The translations under genes were made by a program, and so were the position numbers. This document shows, piece after piece, positions 9,298-20,315 of a DNA stretch of 64,000 nucleotides. The notes under the pieces were generated by a model, which saw only the letters and a list, made by a program, of their open reading frames with translations, was not told the origin of the DNA and made no database searches. Source of the DNA: Micromussa lordhowensis (lineage: Eukaryota; Cnidaria; Anthozoa; Scleractinia; Lobophylliidae). Position 1 is the stretch's first letter, and each line of letters starts with the position of its first letter. Where the stretch lies: the NCBI GenBank assembly GCA_964020085.1, contig OZ026606.1, positions 21,338,573 through 21,402,572 of the forward strand, read 5' to 3'.

Positions 9298-10409
9298 GGT
9301 AACTTCTTAGTATTGCATTGCGCATCCCTACTGCGCACGAGTTTTCGCGTCATTAGAGACCTTAAGATACCCCGGTTCCGGGTACGGGTAGGGGTCAGAT
9401 CACCCGTACCCGTACTCGGTTACACGGGAAGCCAATCGAACTTAAGATACACCGGGTGACACCGGGTACGATCTGGGCAAAAATGTGTGCAAAAAACTGG
9501 GTTGTAGTAAAGAAAATTTCTCCACATTTGTGCTTGAAAAATACTTTTTCGTAATCCCAAAACGCTTCAAATCAGAAAGACAAGTGTTTATGTAATGAAG
9601 AATCTGGATACCATTCTGGTCTAATAAGCAAAAATAAAGACCATAAAAACTTAATTACTCGTTTCTCCATTCTCACCCGGCGCTAGCATACGGGTAGACC
9701 ACCGATTACCACGGGAACACGTGTAGTTTTACGGGAATGACACGATCACATGGTCATTACATGAATTCAAAATGGCGCTAGCCGTACCCGTGCGTGAAAT
9801 CGGGCTATTTTAAGGTGCCTATTAGCGCGTAAACATGAGCTCGTGCGCGTAAAAAACCTAAGAGATTTCCCTCAAACTAAGCTAGATAGCGAAATAAATG
9901 CTTCTTTTCTATTAAACGAGCTCGGTGACCCCCGATTTTTTGTTTTGGTATTTGCTAAGAACAGTCCAATAAAGATCACATTTGAAGAAGGAAAAAAGTT
10001 TCATAGCAGAACATGATTTTTTTGCAAAATAGTTCCATACTGGGTGTATTTTGACCACGGCGAGGACTTCAAGCTAACCACGCAACGGTCCGAAAATGTG
10101 CAGTATTCCCGCAACAAGGCAATCAAAAATGGCTTAAATGAAGCAATGCTACTGACGAATATAAGAAGCTTTACTTTCAAGATAAAATTTTGTGTCTTTC
10201 AAGTAATCAAGACTTAATTCTGTATGCAGATGATTCGAATTTTAAACGTGCAACCAGTAAAGATACCCCATTTTAAGAGCCGCCTGACGCGTAAACAAGC
10301 ACGGTGACCCCATCTTTTTATCGCATTTTTTGAATGGTCATATCATGAATTTTAACTATGCCAAGTTTCCAAAAAAGTTTGATAGTAGACCAATTTCAAG
10401 GGAATTACC
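9298..10409 (+). mobile_element. Family L TTAA-flanked repeat, unit 2
   Basis: Complete 1112-bp copy. TTAA (9294-9297), then GGTAACTTCTTAG at the left; GGGAATTACC, then TTAA (10410-10413) at the right. It lacks the N insertion. No transposase frame. Confidence 0.65.
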
Positions 10410-10742
10410 TTAAGAAGATTGTATGCGAACATGCGACAGTGTGATTCAAAATCGTTGCAGGATGCAAGGAAGATGTGTTTTTGGAGGGATTCGTAGTACA
10501 GCATACTTAGGAGAAAGCAATCCTCTTCCAATGACACTCGTCCAGATGCGAGAAAAAGCCGAAAGCATTACGAGCTGAAACACGTTTATGACAGACAAAA
10601 TACAGCAGTTGTCAGCAAAGACAGTAGACTGTAACCACTATTTCGTAATCCTACAGAACAAGGAAGTGGAGCGCATAGCCCTGACAGCCTTAAGGAAACA
10701 AAAATAAAATACTTTTAACGTGTAACACTGAGCGAAAAATAG

Positions 10743-10823
10743 TTGACTCGATCTATCAGGAAGCACAAAACGTACTTCAGCATTCCAGTGGGAACATTCT
10801 GGTAGACAAATTGTGTTCAATGA
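10743..10823 (+). pseudogene. Lipase relic, unit 2 (shortened)
   Basis: Only the last part of the relic remains (KHKTYFSIPVGTFW-like), ending at a TGA. The PSI-like beginning seen in the other units has been deleted. Confidence 0.65.
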
Positions 10824-12937
10824 ACGCGTAACAGACACGAAACATTAGTCCACTGCAGTGGAGGTCATCAAAGATGTTGCATGTGGCGATATAGAAATCG
10901 TAGTTTTGTTGATAGGAATATATCGATTGCTGTCATTAATAAAATAACGCCTGAATATTTCAGGGTTGACCTCGAATGATTTTAGCGGCTACGAATGTAC
11001 CAATGTCTCAACGCCAAACTGGAAAAGTAGGCTTGGAAAAGTAGGCTTTTAAGTACTTTTATTGCATAGTTCTAGTTATCTGGGTGTTTCACTGTTCTTT
11101 TTTTTAAACTCGTATACAGCGGCTATGTAATCATAGCTCACTAGCATGCATGCGATGATGAAAATAAAATACTTGGTTTCATGATCCAGAACTGCCTTCT
11201 TACTGAAGTCTGCATTGTGGGCGAAGTGGTTTTACCGCCTCAGTTTATCCAGGTTTCTGTAGTATCAAGGGCCCACAATGAGTTTTCTAATTCAATTAAC
11301 CTGGATGAGATTCTACTCCATTGGGGGGTCATCTCCCGAAGAGGTAATTTGAGAGTAAAGTGTCTCTCAGTTATCAAGAAGACAGCGTTAAGGCAACGAG
11401 GAAATTGGATCAACACAAAGTGGAACTGCCGATGACATGTCCGCGTCGCTTGTATGTCAAACTGCTTATAACTGCTGTGACAGCAATTAGGAAATTCCAG
11501 ACCAAAACTAGATAGCTGCATTTGTTTCGTTGGGAACCCAGCTGACACATACAAATGTCAGGTCATTTGCATGAGGGACATTAATTAAACTTTTTAATAT
11601 TACGTTTTGGAAAGAGGTTCTTTTCAGGTATCCAATAGAGACCCTTTATGGATATAACTTTACCTAATGTAGAGCTGTGTTTGCCTGAAACAACACTTCA
11701 ATTTGACATTAAAATCTTTTTGGAATTCGCTAAGTGCTCTTAAGCATTCACGTATTGTTTTTTGATCTCCTGTTCCATCAAATTACGAAACTAAGAGTTA
11801 GTTTCTAGGTAACATCCGGTACTTTGATTATTTAGCTGCCGGTTGCCATCTCATTGCTACCAATTATTAAGACATTTGAAGGATTGTTCGCAGACCCCTA
11901 ACTCATATCAGTCGAAGGTCCAACGGATGAGATATTTCGAGCGAACAATTGTACAAGAAGTCAATCCAAACGCAGTAAGTTATGCGGATGTATAATACTT
12001 TAATAACTAGCTTTTTCAGCAGTGAGTTACCCGTGATTTCGTGCGCTGGATGGGGCCAAGAGAGTGTAGGAGCAAAGCTCCTTTCAGAAAGCCGTTCCTT
12101 TAACAAGACAAATCCAATATCCTTTTAGACAAATGAAAAAGTCGAAAACTTAGTTTTCTTTTTCTTCCTTAAATGTTTTCAGTGGGAAAGCCAAGCCGAA
12201 ATAAAAAAGGCCATAATAAGTATGAAGACAAGTACACAGGTCTCAACAAGGGAAATAATCGTTTTCTGCTTTATTCAGTTTTTCTTTTTTTTTTTGCAAT
12301 TTGCCTATCAAGTACCGCAAACAATCAAATGCAACGAGGATATTTTCACAAAAAAGACACATTCATTAACAATTTTTGTAATAATAAAAAGGAAAATTTC
12401 AGACTGCGTCATTGTTTTCGAGCTTGTGACCCAATGTCGTTGTAAACGTTGTTTAGACCATTGTTCACGCAGCCTTTCTTCGCTCACATGAGAAGAAGAT
12501 CCCGAGAGAAGATCCAGAGTCGATTTTGAAAATCTTGCTTCTTAAGGAGCTCCATATGGTGGACAATCAGTGCCATGTATGTATGTGTATTAATTTATGT
12601 TCGAAAAACCACCTGCCCTCCCAGAAGGCACTCTGCTCTTCGAGGATGCAACGTGGCCAAGTGGGTAGGAAGTCTAACTTGAAAATTGAAGGTCGCGGAC
12701 TGTTTGGTTGGAGAGTTCTTTAGCCGCGGTAGACCAGAGTTTAAATCTAAATAACCAACTGGTTTGTCCTCCTGTTAGTTAGAGCTTTTAATTTTGTTCT
12801 GTTCTGATTTAAATTATTGGCACTCGTTCACTTAATTGTGCATTTACACAAGCTCATCTCTGAAACGAGGTCGGTGGTCCCCTTGATAACAAGGAACTCA
12901 TTATCTGAACACAAGAAAAATTTAAAATACTCTATGT

Positions 12938-12957
12938 CAAGAGATTATAATCTCTTG
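12938..12957. repeat. Perfect 20-base palindrome near the copy 2 promoter
   Basis: CAAGAGATTATAATCTCTTG is its own complement. It lies in a 27-base insertion that also duplicates TCTATG and is absent from the other five units. It sits just downstream of the position of the copy 1 TATA-like box. Confidence 0.7.
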
Positions 12958-13057
12958 TCTATGTATTACAAGATCTTTAGCGCTTAGGTGACTTCACAAA
13001 TATTTATCCACAGGGCTGTGAGTCTGTTTCAAAGTGCCAAACATCCCGTCGCTGTTG

Positions 13058-14212
13058 ATGATGTTTCGTTCGTTCTCTTTCTTTCTAATCATCGCACAAC
13101 TGACTCTAGTTGCGGCCTTCTTCTTCTCACAACCCTGTAGCAAAAACAACTGCGGAGACTGTGCCAGGTCGAGCATCCTGTTCACATCATGCAGATGGTG
13201 CAAAAGGGATAACGAGTGCCATGTACCAGGCGATTTTGCAAATAACCCTTGCAAAGCAGCGGAAAATATTGTGGAGGAATCCCACTGTGCTGACGAATTA
13301 TCAAGCTACAATCCCGAATTATCGCTGAAGATGTTGTATCTCTCGGCAGCAGCGTATGACCAGTCTAATGACCTGGTACATCAGCAACAATGCCTCGACA
13401 ATTCTCTCACATCTGACAACTTTCAACTTCAGACTGTGGTTACGAAGATCTGTGATGCTGCTGGTCATGATTGCTCTGGGTATGTTGCTGTTTCGCATAC
13501 CTTAAAAGTTATCGTGGTCGCTTTTCGCGGCTCTAAGAATTTTGAGCAAGTGGTTAAACAGATTTTAGAAGTCCTACTCTCCCCCAAAACGCAATTTCTA
13601 GACGGCCAGGTTCAGTCCTACTGGAAGAGAGGTTTTGATGTGTTGTGGCCGAGCATGAAGACGGAAGTGAACACTCTCGTTTCGCAGAATCCATCGTATC
13701 AGATCTGGGTCACGGGACATTCCTTAGGAGGAGCAATGGCATCGTTGGCAAGTACTTGGCTCGCTTATTACAACATAGCTCCTCGTAAGAACATCATCTT
13801 GTACACATTTGGCATGCCTCGAGTTGGTAACTACGACTATGCTCGGCAGCACGATAAATTGGTCAACAACAGTTGGAGAGTTGTTAATGACGATGATTTG
13901 GTCCCTCATTTCCCCACTTTAATTTCTGTGAGCGCTTTCAACGGCCCTTATCATCACGGAGTGGAAGCTTTCTACAGCGAGGAAGCTACTAGCGTGTATT
14001 CTACACACAAGGAGTGTCACGGCAAACCATACAACGAAGATGCTACATGCAGCTTCTCCGAAGGGATCACATCTGATTCTATGAAGAAACACAAATCGTA
14101 CTTCAGCATTCCTGTGGGAACATTCTGGGAAACAGACTGTGTACCCCAGAAACGCAGGAGGCGCGAAGAATCATCTAGACAATTCCAGAAACAGCCGTTC
14201 AGAGGAGCTTAA
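13058..14212 (+). CDS. Secreted PSI-domain class 3 lipase, copy 2
   Basis: 384 residues. It starts at a double ATG (MMFRSFSFF); the in-frame codon eight positions further upstream is GTG. It has the same architecture as copy 1: signal peptide ending near AAFFF, PSI domain (CSKNNCGDC ... CRWC), lipase core with FRGS, GHSLGG, DDDLVPHFP and PYHHGVE. Relative to copy 1 the PSI linker reads GDFANNP and the tail QKRRRREESSRQF. It is nearly identical to copy 4, as expected if units 2 and 4 are block duplicates. Intact and probably functional. Confidence 0.87.
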   Translation: MMFRSFSFFLIIAQLTLVAAFFFSQPCSKNNCGDCARSSILFTSCRWCKRDNECHVPGDFANNPCKAAENIVEESHCADELSSYNPELSLKMLYLSAAAYDQSNDLVHQQQCLDNSLTSDNFQLQTVVTKICDAAGHDCSGYVAVSHTLKVIVVAFRGSKNFEQVVKQILEVLLSPKTQFLDGQVQSYWKRGFDVLWPSMKTEVNTLVSQNPSYQIWVTGHSLGGAMASLASTWLAYYNIAPRKNIILYTFGMPRVGNYDYARQHDKLVNNSWRVVNDDDLVPHFPTLISVSAFNGPYHHGVEAFYSEEATSVYSTHKECHGKPYNEDATCSFSEGITSDSMKKHKSYFSIPVGTFWETDCVPQKRRRREESSRQFQKQPFRGA

Positions 14213-14349
14213 AAAGATCGCTCACAGCTTGTATTGCGGATGGGCATTCTCCTTCTTTGTGACACCAATTTGTTTGCTCTAATGTAGTATTAATAATATC
14301 TTATTTTAGATTTCTTTCAGTCGGTTTCGAGCCAGCATAAACTTGCAAT

Positions 14350-14769
14350 CCACCGTAAGAAAAAAGATGGCGGCCGGACATTTTACCTCAATACCTTGCG
14401 AACCTAACACAGCGTATAAGACACAAGGAAAGCCAATTTTTTACAATATTTGTCCCTGTACTAAGGACATTGTGTATCGTAGGTTTGAAGATTTTATACA
14501 CCTTATTCCAAAATGGCCGCCATTTTAGTGTTCTTTTGTTTGCTTGCAAATTAGCCCTTGTTGCCTCGTTCAAGGGAAAATATTCGAGTTTAAGTTAAGA
14601 ACGAGGCAACAAGGGCTAATTTGAAGGCAAACAAAAGACCGCCAAAATAGTGGCCATTTTGGAATAAGGTGTATAACCCTTCTGTATCTTTTTATGAAAG
14701 TTGTTAAAGTTTTCGTGCGCTAAGAACTGTGGGTAAATGTACCAGTCGCCATCTTTTTTCCTACGGAGG
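14350..14769 (+). mobile_element. Family H MITE, unit 2, interrupted
   Basis: Same MITE and site as in unit 1, but split by the TA-flanked fold-back at 14499-14671, so it is longer here. Confidence 0.6.
14499..14671. mobile_element. 173-bp fold-back MITE with TA target site
   Basis: Two arms of about 73 bp, starting CACCTTATTCCAAAATGG, are inverted copies around a short loop. TA precedes (14497-14498) and follows (14672-14673), and the other units have the undisturbed TTTTATAACCC. A TA duplication suggests mobilisation by a Tc1/mariner-type transposase. Present only in unit 2, so recent. Confidence 0.75.
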
Positions 14770-14813
14770 ATTGTGCACAAGACCAGTTAAACCCGCTTAA
14801 TTAAGACAATTAA

Positions 14814-15464
14814 GGCATGGCTCTTACTTTATTGCACCAAAATATTAGGGGGGTGGTTTATCTTCTAAGGCTTTACCCACAGTAACCTAAATTTTTTTTA
14901 CACTAATGAGTTTGCAAATTTTGTCACGTTTTATCTGAATGATATATGCAAATTAGGTCACGTGAATTGTTGTGGCCAAAAAATTCAAAGAACCTTTGAG
15001 CAAATACGGCACCAGTTTATACCAACAATTAACTTCAATGCACCTAGCTACCTCAAAATGTTAGCAACAAAAGATCTGTGCTCGTACTTAAATATTTCAT
15101 TAATTTTGAAAAGAAATGGCATTTTATTCTAGTGCCCAGTCCACCAAAGAGTGATTTCTTATTTCATACTTATATTTTAGAACAATCTCAAGAAGTCCGG
15201 GCACAGAAATGATATACCTAATAGTCTTAACATTTTAAAGCTAACGCCAGCTTCCTAGATGCTTTACAAACTGCTGCAACTTTGCTTAGAAGAAATTTGA
15301 GCTAAAAATAGCCTTGCAGGTCACGTGACAATATATGAGTCCATCTATATGGCTGCCGAACGTCTTGCTCATAGTGATATCCCAAAGCTATAAGGTGTTT
15401 TTTAAAAATGTCTAAAAAATAGACCACCCCTCACTTTTTTCATGAAAAGTTTTAAAGCCAGGCC
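14814..15464 (+). mobile_element. Family G TTAA-flanked repeat, unit 2
   Basis: Best-preserved ends of the family: TTAA-GGCATGGCTC on the left and AAAGCCAGGCC-TTAA on the right. Confidence 0.6.
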
Positions 15465-16211
15465 TTAATTGTCTTGAGCCGTTCTAGCCCCATTGGTTAT
15501 CGTCAATGTTTAGATGCTAGTGTTTGTAAGGTGCTTGCTGGTTTATGATTTTAATCAAATGATTGCTGACAGGAGCTCAAGGACAGTTTTAGAATAGCGT
15601 CATTAGGTTTGTGAATGAGCTATTTGTCAGTGCTTTTAATCCTTCAGCTCAGCAACTGGTATATTGATCATTTAATTCCCCTTTTTCTGCGGCTGGTGAC
15701 ATTTCCTCGTTGTTAAGTTGAATAAATAATGATGATTGTCAAGTTATGACAGCTCTTCTGAGAAGCTCGAATAAACTACATTGACAAGCTGTGTGCTGTA
15801 CGTGGTATTTGTTGGGGTGATATCGGGGGAAAGCATGAAGGTAAGGCGTGCTTTCAAGCGGTATAAAGGAAACATTCTGCAAAACAGCTGACAAGAACTC
15901 TGATGAGGTAAAATCTCTTTTAAAATCGCACTATTTAAACACTTTTTAACTGAACTCTACTCAAAAAAATCCATTGGCTGTTTGAAGCACGTTCTGCGAG
16001 GGCTTTAGTAACTTAACGTGCACTCTCAGTTACCTTTATTTCCGCTTATACAAATCTCCTTATTTTTCTGATCGCCACTGCGACGAAATTATCGTTGTAG
16101 CTATTTTGGATTAACCCTAAGTCCGTAAATTGAGCCCTTTCCGTGCCCATGACCGAGCAATCGCGAAGAATGGGGCGAGTTGGCCTGTGACGTCATCGAG
16201 TTTGCTGTTAA
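15465..16211 (+). other. 3' spacer of unit 2
   Basis: Non-coding spacer collinear with 39814-40560. No supported gene. Confidence 0.4.
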
Positions 16212-16859
16212 GGTGGCTCAAAACAGTTTCCAGCACTTATATTTGCATGGGTCGTTATAACCATTCGTTATCACTTGATGCTACAATCACGGTATCAAAA
16301 AACTGCCCGATCATTGGTGAAGACGTTGGTACCATTTTTGTGACACAATACGTTACCATAGCAACATTATAATCTCCTAAAAACACCCTTAATTGCAGCT
16401 TTAGGGGCTTATAATTCAAAAACGGCACGGTGAAATTTTTTTATATTATCAACTTTTGATAAGCATGACAAGATGCAACTTTTGGCTAGGTTTAAAAAAA
16501 TCTGTACATGGGGTTCAGAGCCACCTTAAATTTTCGAAAAATTAAGGTGGCTCTGAAGCCCATGTACAGAATATTTTTAAACTTTGCCAAAAGTTGCATC
16601 TTATCATGCTTATCAAAAGTTAAAATATAAAAAAATTTCACCGTGCCGTTTTTGAAATATAAGCCCCTAAAGCCGCAGTTAAGGGTGTTTTTAGGAGGTC
16701 ATACTGTTGCTATGGTAACGTATTGTGTAACGAAAATGATGCCAATGTGTTAACCAATGATTGCTCAGTGTTTTGATGCCATAATTGTAGCATCAAGTGA
16801 TAAAGAATGGTTATAATGACCCATCCAAACCTAAGTGTTAGAAACTGTTTTGAGCCACC
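16212..16859. mobile_element. Inverted pair of family F MITEs, unit 2
   Basis: Two copies of a ~314-bp MITE face each other. The first runs from GGTGGCTCAAAAC to CAGAGCCACC (16212-16525), the second from GGTGGCTCTGAAG to TTTTGAGCCACC (16546-16859). Each is bounded by TTAA, and a 12-base AT-rich spacer separates them. The whole is a large near-palindrome with strong cruciform potential. Confidence 0.75.
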
Positions 16860-16863
16860 TTAA

Positions 16864-17976
16864 GGTAACTCCTTAGTATTGCATTGCGCATCCCTACTGC
16901 GCACGATTTTTCGCGTCATTAGAGACCTTAAGATACCCCGGTTCCGGGTACGGGTAGGGGTCAGATCACCCGTACCCGTACTCGGTTACACGGGAAGCCA
17001 ATCGAACTTAAGATGCACCGGGTGACACCGGGTACGATCTGGGCAAAAATGTGTGCAAAAAACTGGGTTGTAGTAAAGAAAATTTCTCCACATTTGTGCT
17101 TGAAAAATACTTTTTCGTAATCCCAAAACGCTTCAAATCAGAAAGACAAGTGTTTATGTAATGAAGAATCTGGATACCATTCTGGTCTAATAAGCAAAAA
17201 TAAAGACCATAAAAACTTAATTACTCGTTTCTCCATTCTCACCCGGCGCTAGCATACGGGTAGACCACCGATTACCACGGGAACACGTGTAGCTTTTACG
17301 GGAATGACACGATCACATGGTCATTTCATGAATTCAAAATGGCGCTAGCCGTACCCGTGCGTGAAATCGGGCTATTTTAAGGTGCCTATTAGCGCGTAAA
17401 CATGAGCTCGTGCGCGTACAAAACCTAAGAGATTTCCCTCAAACTAAGCTAGATAGCGAAATAAATGCTTCTTTTCTATTAAACGAGCTCGGTGACCCCC
17501 GATTTTTTGTTTTGGTATTTGCTAAGAACAGTCCAATAAAGATCACATTTGAAGAAGGAAAAAAGTTTCATAGCAGAACATGATTTTTTTGCAAAATAGT
17601 TCCATACTGGGTGTATTTTGACCACGGCGAGGACTTCAAGCTAACCACGCAACGGTCCGAAAATGTGCAATATTCCCGCAACAAGGCAATCAAAAATGGC
17701 TTAAATGAAGCAATGCTACTGACGAATATAAGAAGCTTTACTTTCAAGATAAAATTTTGTGTCTTTCAAGTAATCAAGACTTAATTCTGTATGCAGATGA
17801 TTCGAATTTTAAACGTGCAACCAGTAAAGATACCCCATTTTAAGAGCCGCCTGACGCGTAAACAAGCACGGTGACCCCATCTTTTTATCGCATTTTTTGA
17901 ATGGTCATATCATGAATTTTAACTATGCCAAGTTTCCAAAAAAGTTTGATAGTAGACCAATTTCAAGGGAATTACC
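16864..17976 (+). mobile_element. Family L TTAA-flanked repeat, unit 3
   Basis: 1113-bp copy. GGTAACTCCTTAG at the left and GGGAATTACC at the right, both bordered by TTAA. Confidence 0.65.
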
Positions 17977-19312
17977 TTAAGAAGATTGTATGCGAACATG
18001 CGACAGTGTGATTCAAAATCGTTGCAGGATGCAAGGGAGATGTGTATTTGGAGGTATTCGTAGTACAGCATACTTAGGAGAGAGCAATCCTCTTCCAATG
18101 ACACTCGTCCAGATGCGAGAAAAAGCCGAAAAAATTACGAGCTGAAACACGTTTATGGCAGACAAAATACAACAGCTGTCAGCAAAGACAGCAGACTCTA
18201 ACCACTATTTCGTAATCCTACAGAACAAGGAAGTGGAGCGTATAGCCCTGACAGCCTTAAGGAAACAAAAATAAAATACTTTTAACGTGTAACACTGAAC
18301 GAAAAATGCAAACCCACAGAACCAGGAAGCAGCTAAAATATTTTACGGAGACTGACTGACAAGAAGATGCAGTTTTTACAACAGCAACATAAAAATAATA
18401 ATAATTTGTAAAGTAAACATTATAATCTTTACAACAACTGCGGGGACTGTGTAAGCGTGAATTCTAAACACAGGGAAAGTCACGGCAAACCCGCGTACCA
18501 CGAAGATGTCACATGAAGCTTCTCCGAGGTGACTCGATCTATCAGGAAGCACAAAACGTACTTCAGCATTCCAGTGGGAACATTCTGGTAGACAAATTGT
18601 GCTCAATAAACGTGTAACAGACACCAAACATTAGTCCACTGCAGTGGAGGTCATCAAAGATGTAACATGTGCTAATATATAAATATTAGTTTTGTTGATA
18701 GGAATATATCGATTGCTCTCATTAATATAATAACGCTGAATATTTCAGGGTTGACCTCGAATGATTTTAGCGGCTACGAATGTACCCATTTCTCAACGCC
18801 AAACTCAGGGATAAGTAGGCTTGAATGATCTCGTGCAGCCTAAATATGTGTAACGAAATATTTTCTTCAAGTGCAAACAATTAAGGGCATTTCCAATGAT
18901 CAGCAGGCCTTAGTATCTTTGTTTGTTGTGTCCACTTCGATACGGACAAGATTTGTCTAATACTGACACCTAATATACTGGTATTTTCATCAGAATTTCA
19001 GGTGTTAGTAGATATTTAGCAAATGCTCTTAAAATTGCCATGTCGACGTTTTTGTACGAAAAGAAGGGGATTATACCGCACCAAACCCACTGACCCCTTA
19101 GAGATTGTAGATATCATAGTAGTCAAGTTTCATTGTTCTTTTTTTAAAACTCGTATACAGCGGCTATGTAATGATAGCTCACTAGCATGCATGCAATGAT
19201 GAAAATAAAACTTCGCTTGGTTTCGTGATCCAGAACTGCCTTGTTACTGAAGTCTGCATTGTGAGCGAAGTGGTTTTACCGCCTCAGTTTATCCAGGTTT
19301 CTGTAGTATTAA
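17977..19312 (+). other. Intergenic region between L and S repeats, unit 3
   Basis: Non-coding apart from the lipase relic at 18430-18609. Collinear with 42328-43660 in unit 5. Confidence 0.45.
18430..18609 (+). pseudogene. Internally deleted lipase relic, unit 3
   Basis: Same structure as 3472-3654: YNNCGDCV joined to the C-terminal ESHGKPAYHED...YFSIPVGTFW region, ending CAQ then TAA. The frame breaks at the GTCACATGAAG point. Confidence 0.7.
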
Positions 19313-19950
19313 GGTGATTCCCTAGTTTTGCATTGCGCATCCTTACTGGGCACGATTTTTGCGTCATTAGCGCGCGCAAATGAGCGCGCGCGGGTACAAA
19401 ACGTAAGAGATTTCCCTCAAACTAAGCTAGATAGCGAGATAAATGCTCGTTTTCTCTTAAGCGAGCACGGTGACCCCCACTTTTTATTTTATAAATTCAA
19501 TGAGAACAATATCCTCAATAACTGAGAAAAAAATTGGCAGAAATCTATGGCTATTTTTTTGGCAAATGAAATAAATGCTACAGATAGAGACGTAACGGGC
19601 CCAACAGGGCAAGTCCAAATTATGTTTCCTTTAATAAAGGATAAAAATACTAATTAATAATGCTAGGTATTTGAAGCCATTTTTTTATGGGACGTAGATG
19701 AATAAACAATCAAAGAAAGTCGAACTCGGTGTGATATAACACGCTGCATAGGAAAATAATCGCGCTTATTTGTTGCGCACGGAGATCACCAAAAGTCACC
19801 TTAATAACCGCATTTGTCAGCATTGTGGCGTGAAAACAAGCGCGGTGACCCCCTCTTTTTATTACGTTTTTAATATCTCCTTGTCTTGTAACATCAGCAT
19901 ACCAAGTTTCATCAGAAATCTATGGTGGGATCTTTTACTAGGGAATCACC
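19313..19950 (+). mobile_element. Family S TTAA-flanked MITE, unit 3
   Basis: 638 bp with inverted ends GGTGATTCCCTAGT and ACTAGGGAATCACC, flanked by TTAA (19309-19312 and 19951-19954). The empty site GTAGTATTAAGTGCCC is intact in units 1, 2 and 6. Interior blocks (GATTTCCCTCAAACTAAG, CGGTGACCCCC) are shared with family L, so S and L are relatives. Confidence 0.75.
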
Positions 19951-20315
19951 TTAAGTGCCCACAAGGAGTTTTCTAATTCAACCTGGATGAGATTCTACTC
20001 CATTAGGCAATTTAAGAGTATAGCATTAGCCGACAACATAGACAACATAGGGCAGGGCAGCATTGCGGCATGTAAATCAGCTCCATTGCTCAAAATACTT
20101 TTCTTAGGCATAGCGTTCCTGTTTTCGACTCTAAAGAATCATAGAAGACCACAGTGTACTTTAGAGGAACGTATTTCCATTCAAGAGTTTGCTAATGGCG
20201 TTGGAATGGAGGATTTAGAAGCCTTAATCGCTCACAAGGTCTTCGCCGAGTGCAAAGGACGTCGACGATTCTCGAAGAGTAGAGTTCGATATTATTCGAA
20301 TTCCGTGCTATATTT

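Larger units (their letters stand above)
10410..13057 (+). other. Upstream intergenic region of lipase copy 2
   Basis: Non-coding apart from the short relic at 10743-10823. It contains the protein-like frame described for 4325-4540 (here 11181-11435), a poly-T tract near 12290, a tRNA-like segment near 12650-12755 and a perfect 20-base palindrome at 12938-12957. Confidence 0.5.
9298..16863 (+). repeat. Tandem array unit 2
   Basis: About 7.57 kb with lipase copy 2. Closest in layout to unit 4: both hold the H MITE and the inverted double F MITE at the same place. Its relic lipase is shortened, and it has a private TA-flanked fold-back (14499-14671). Confidence 0.85.
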
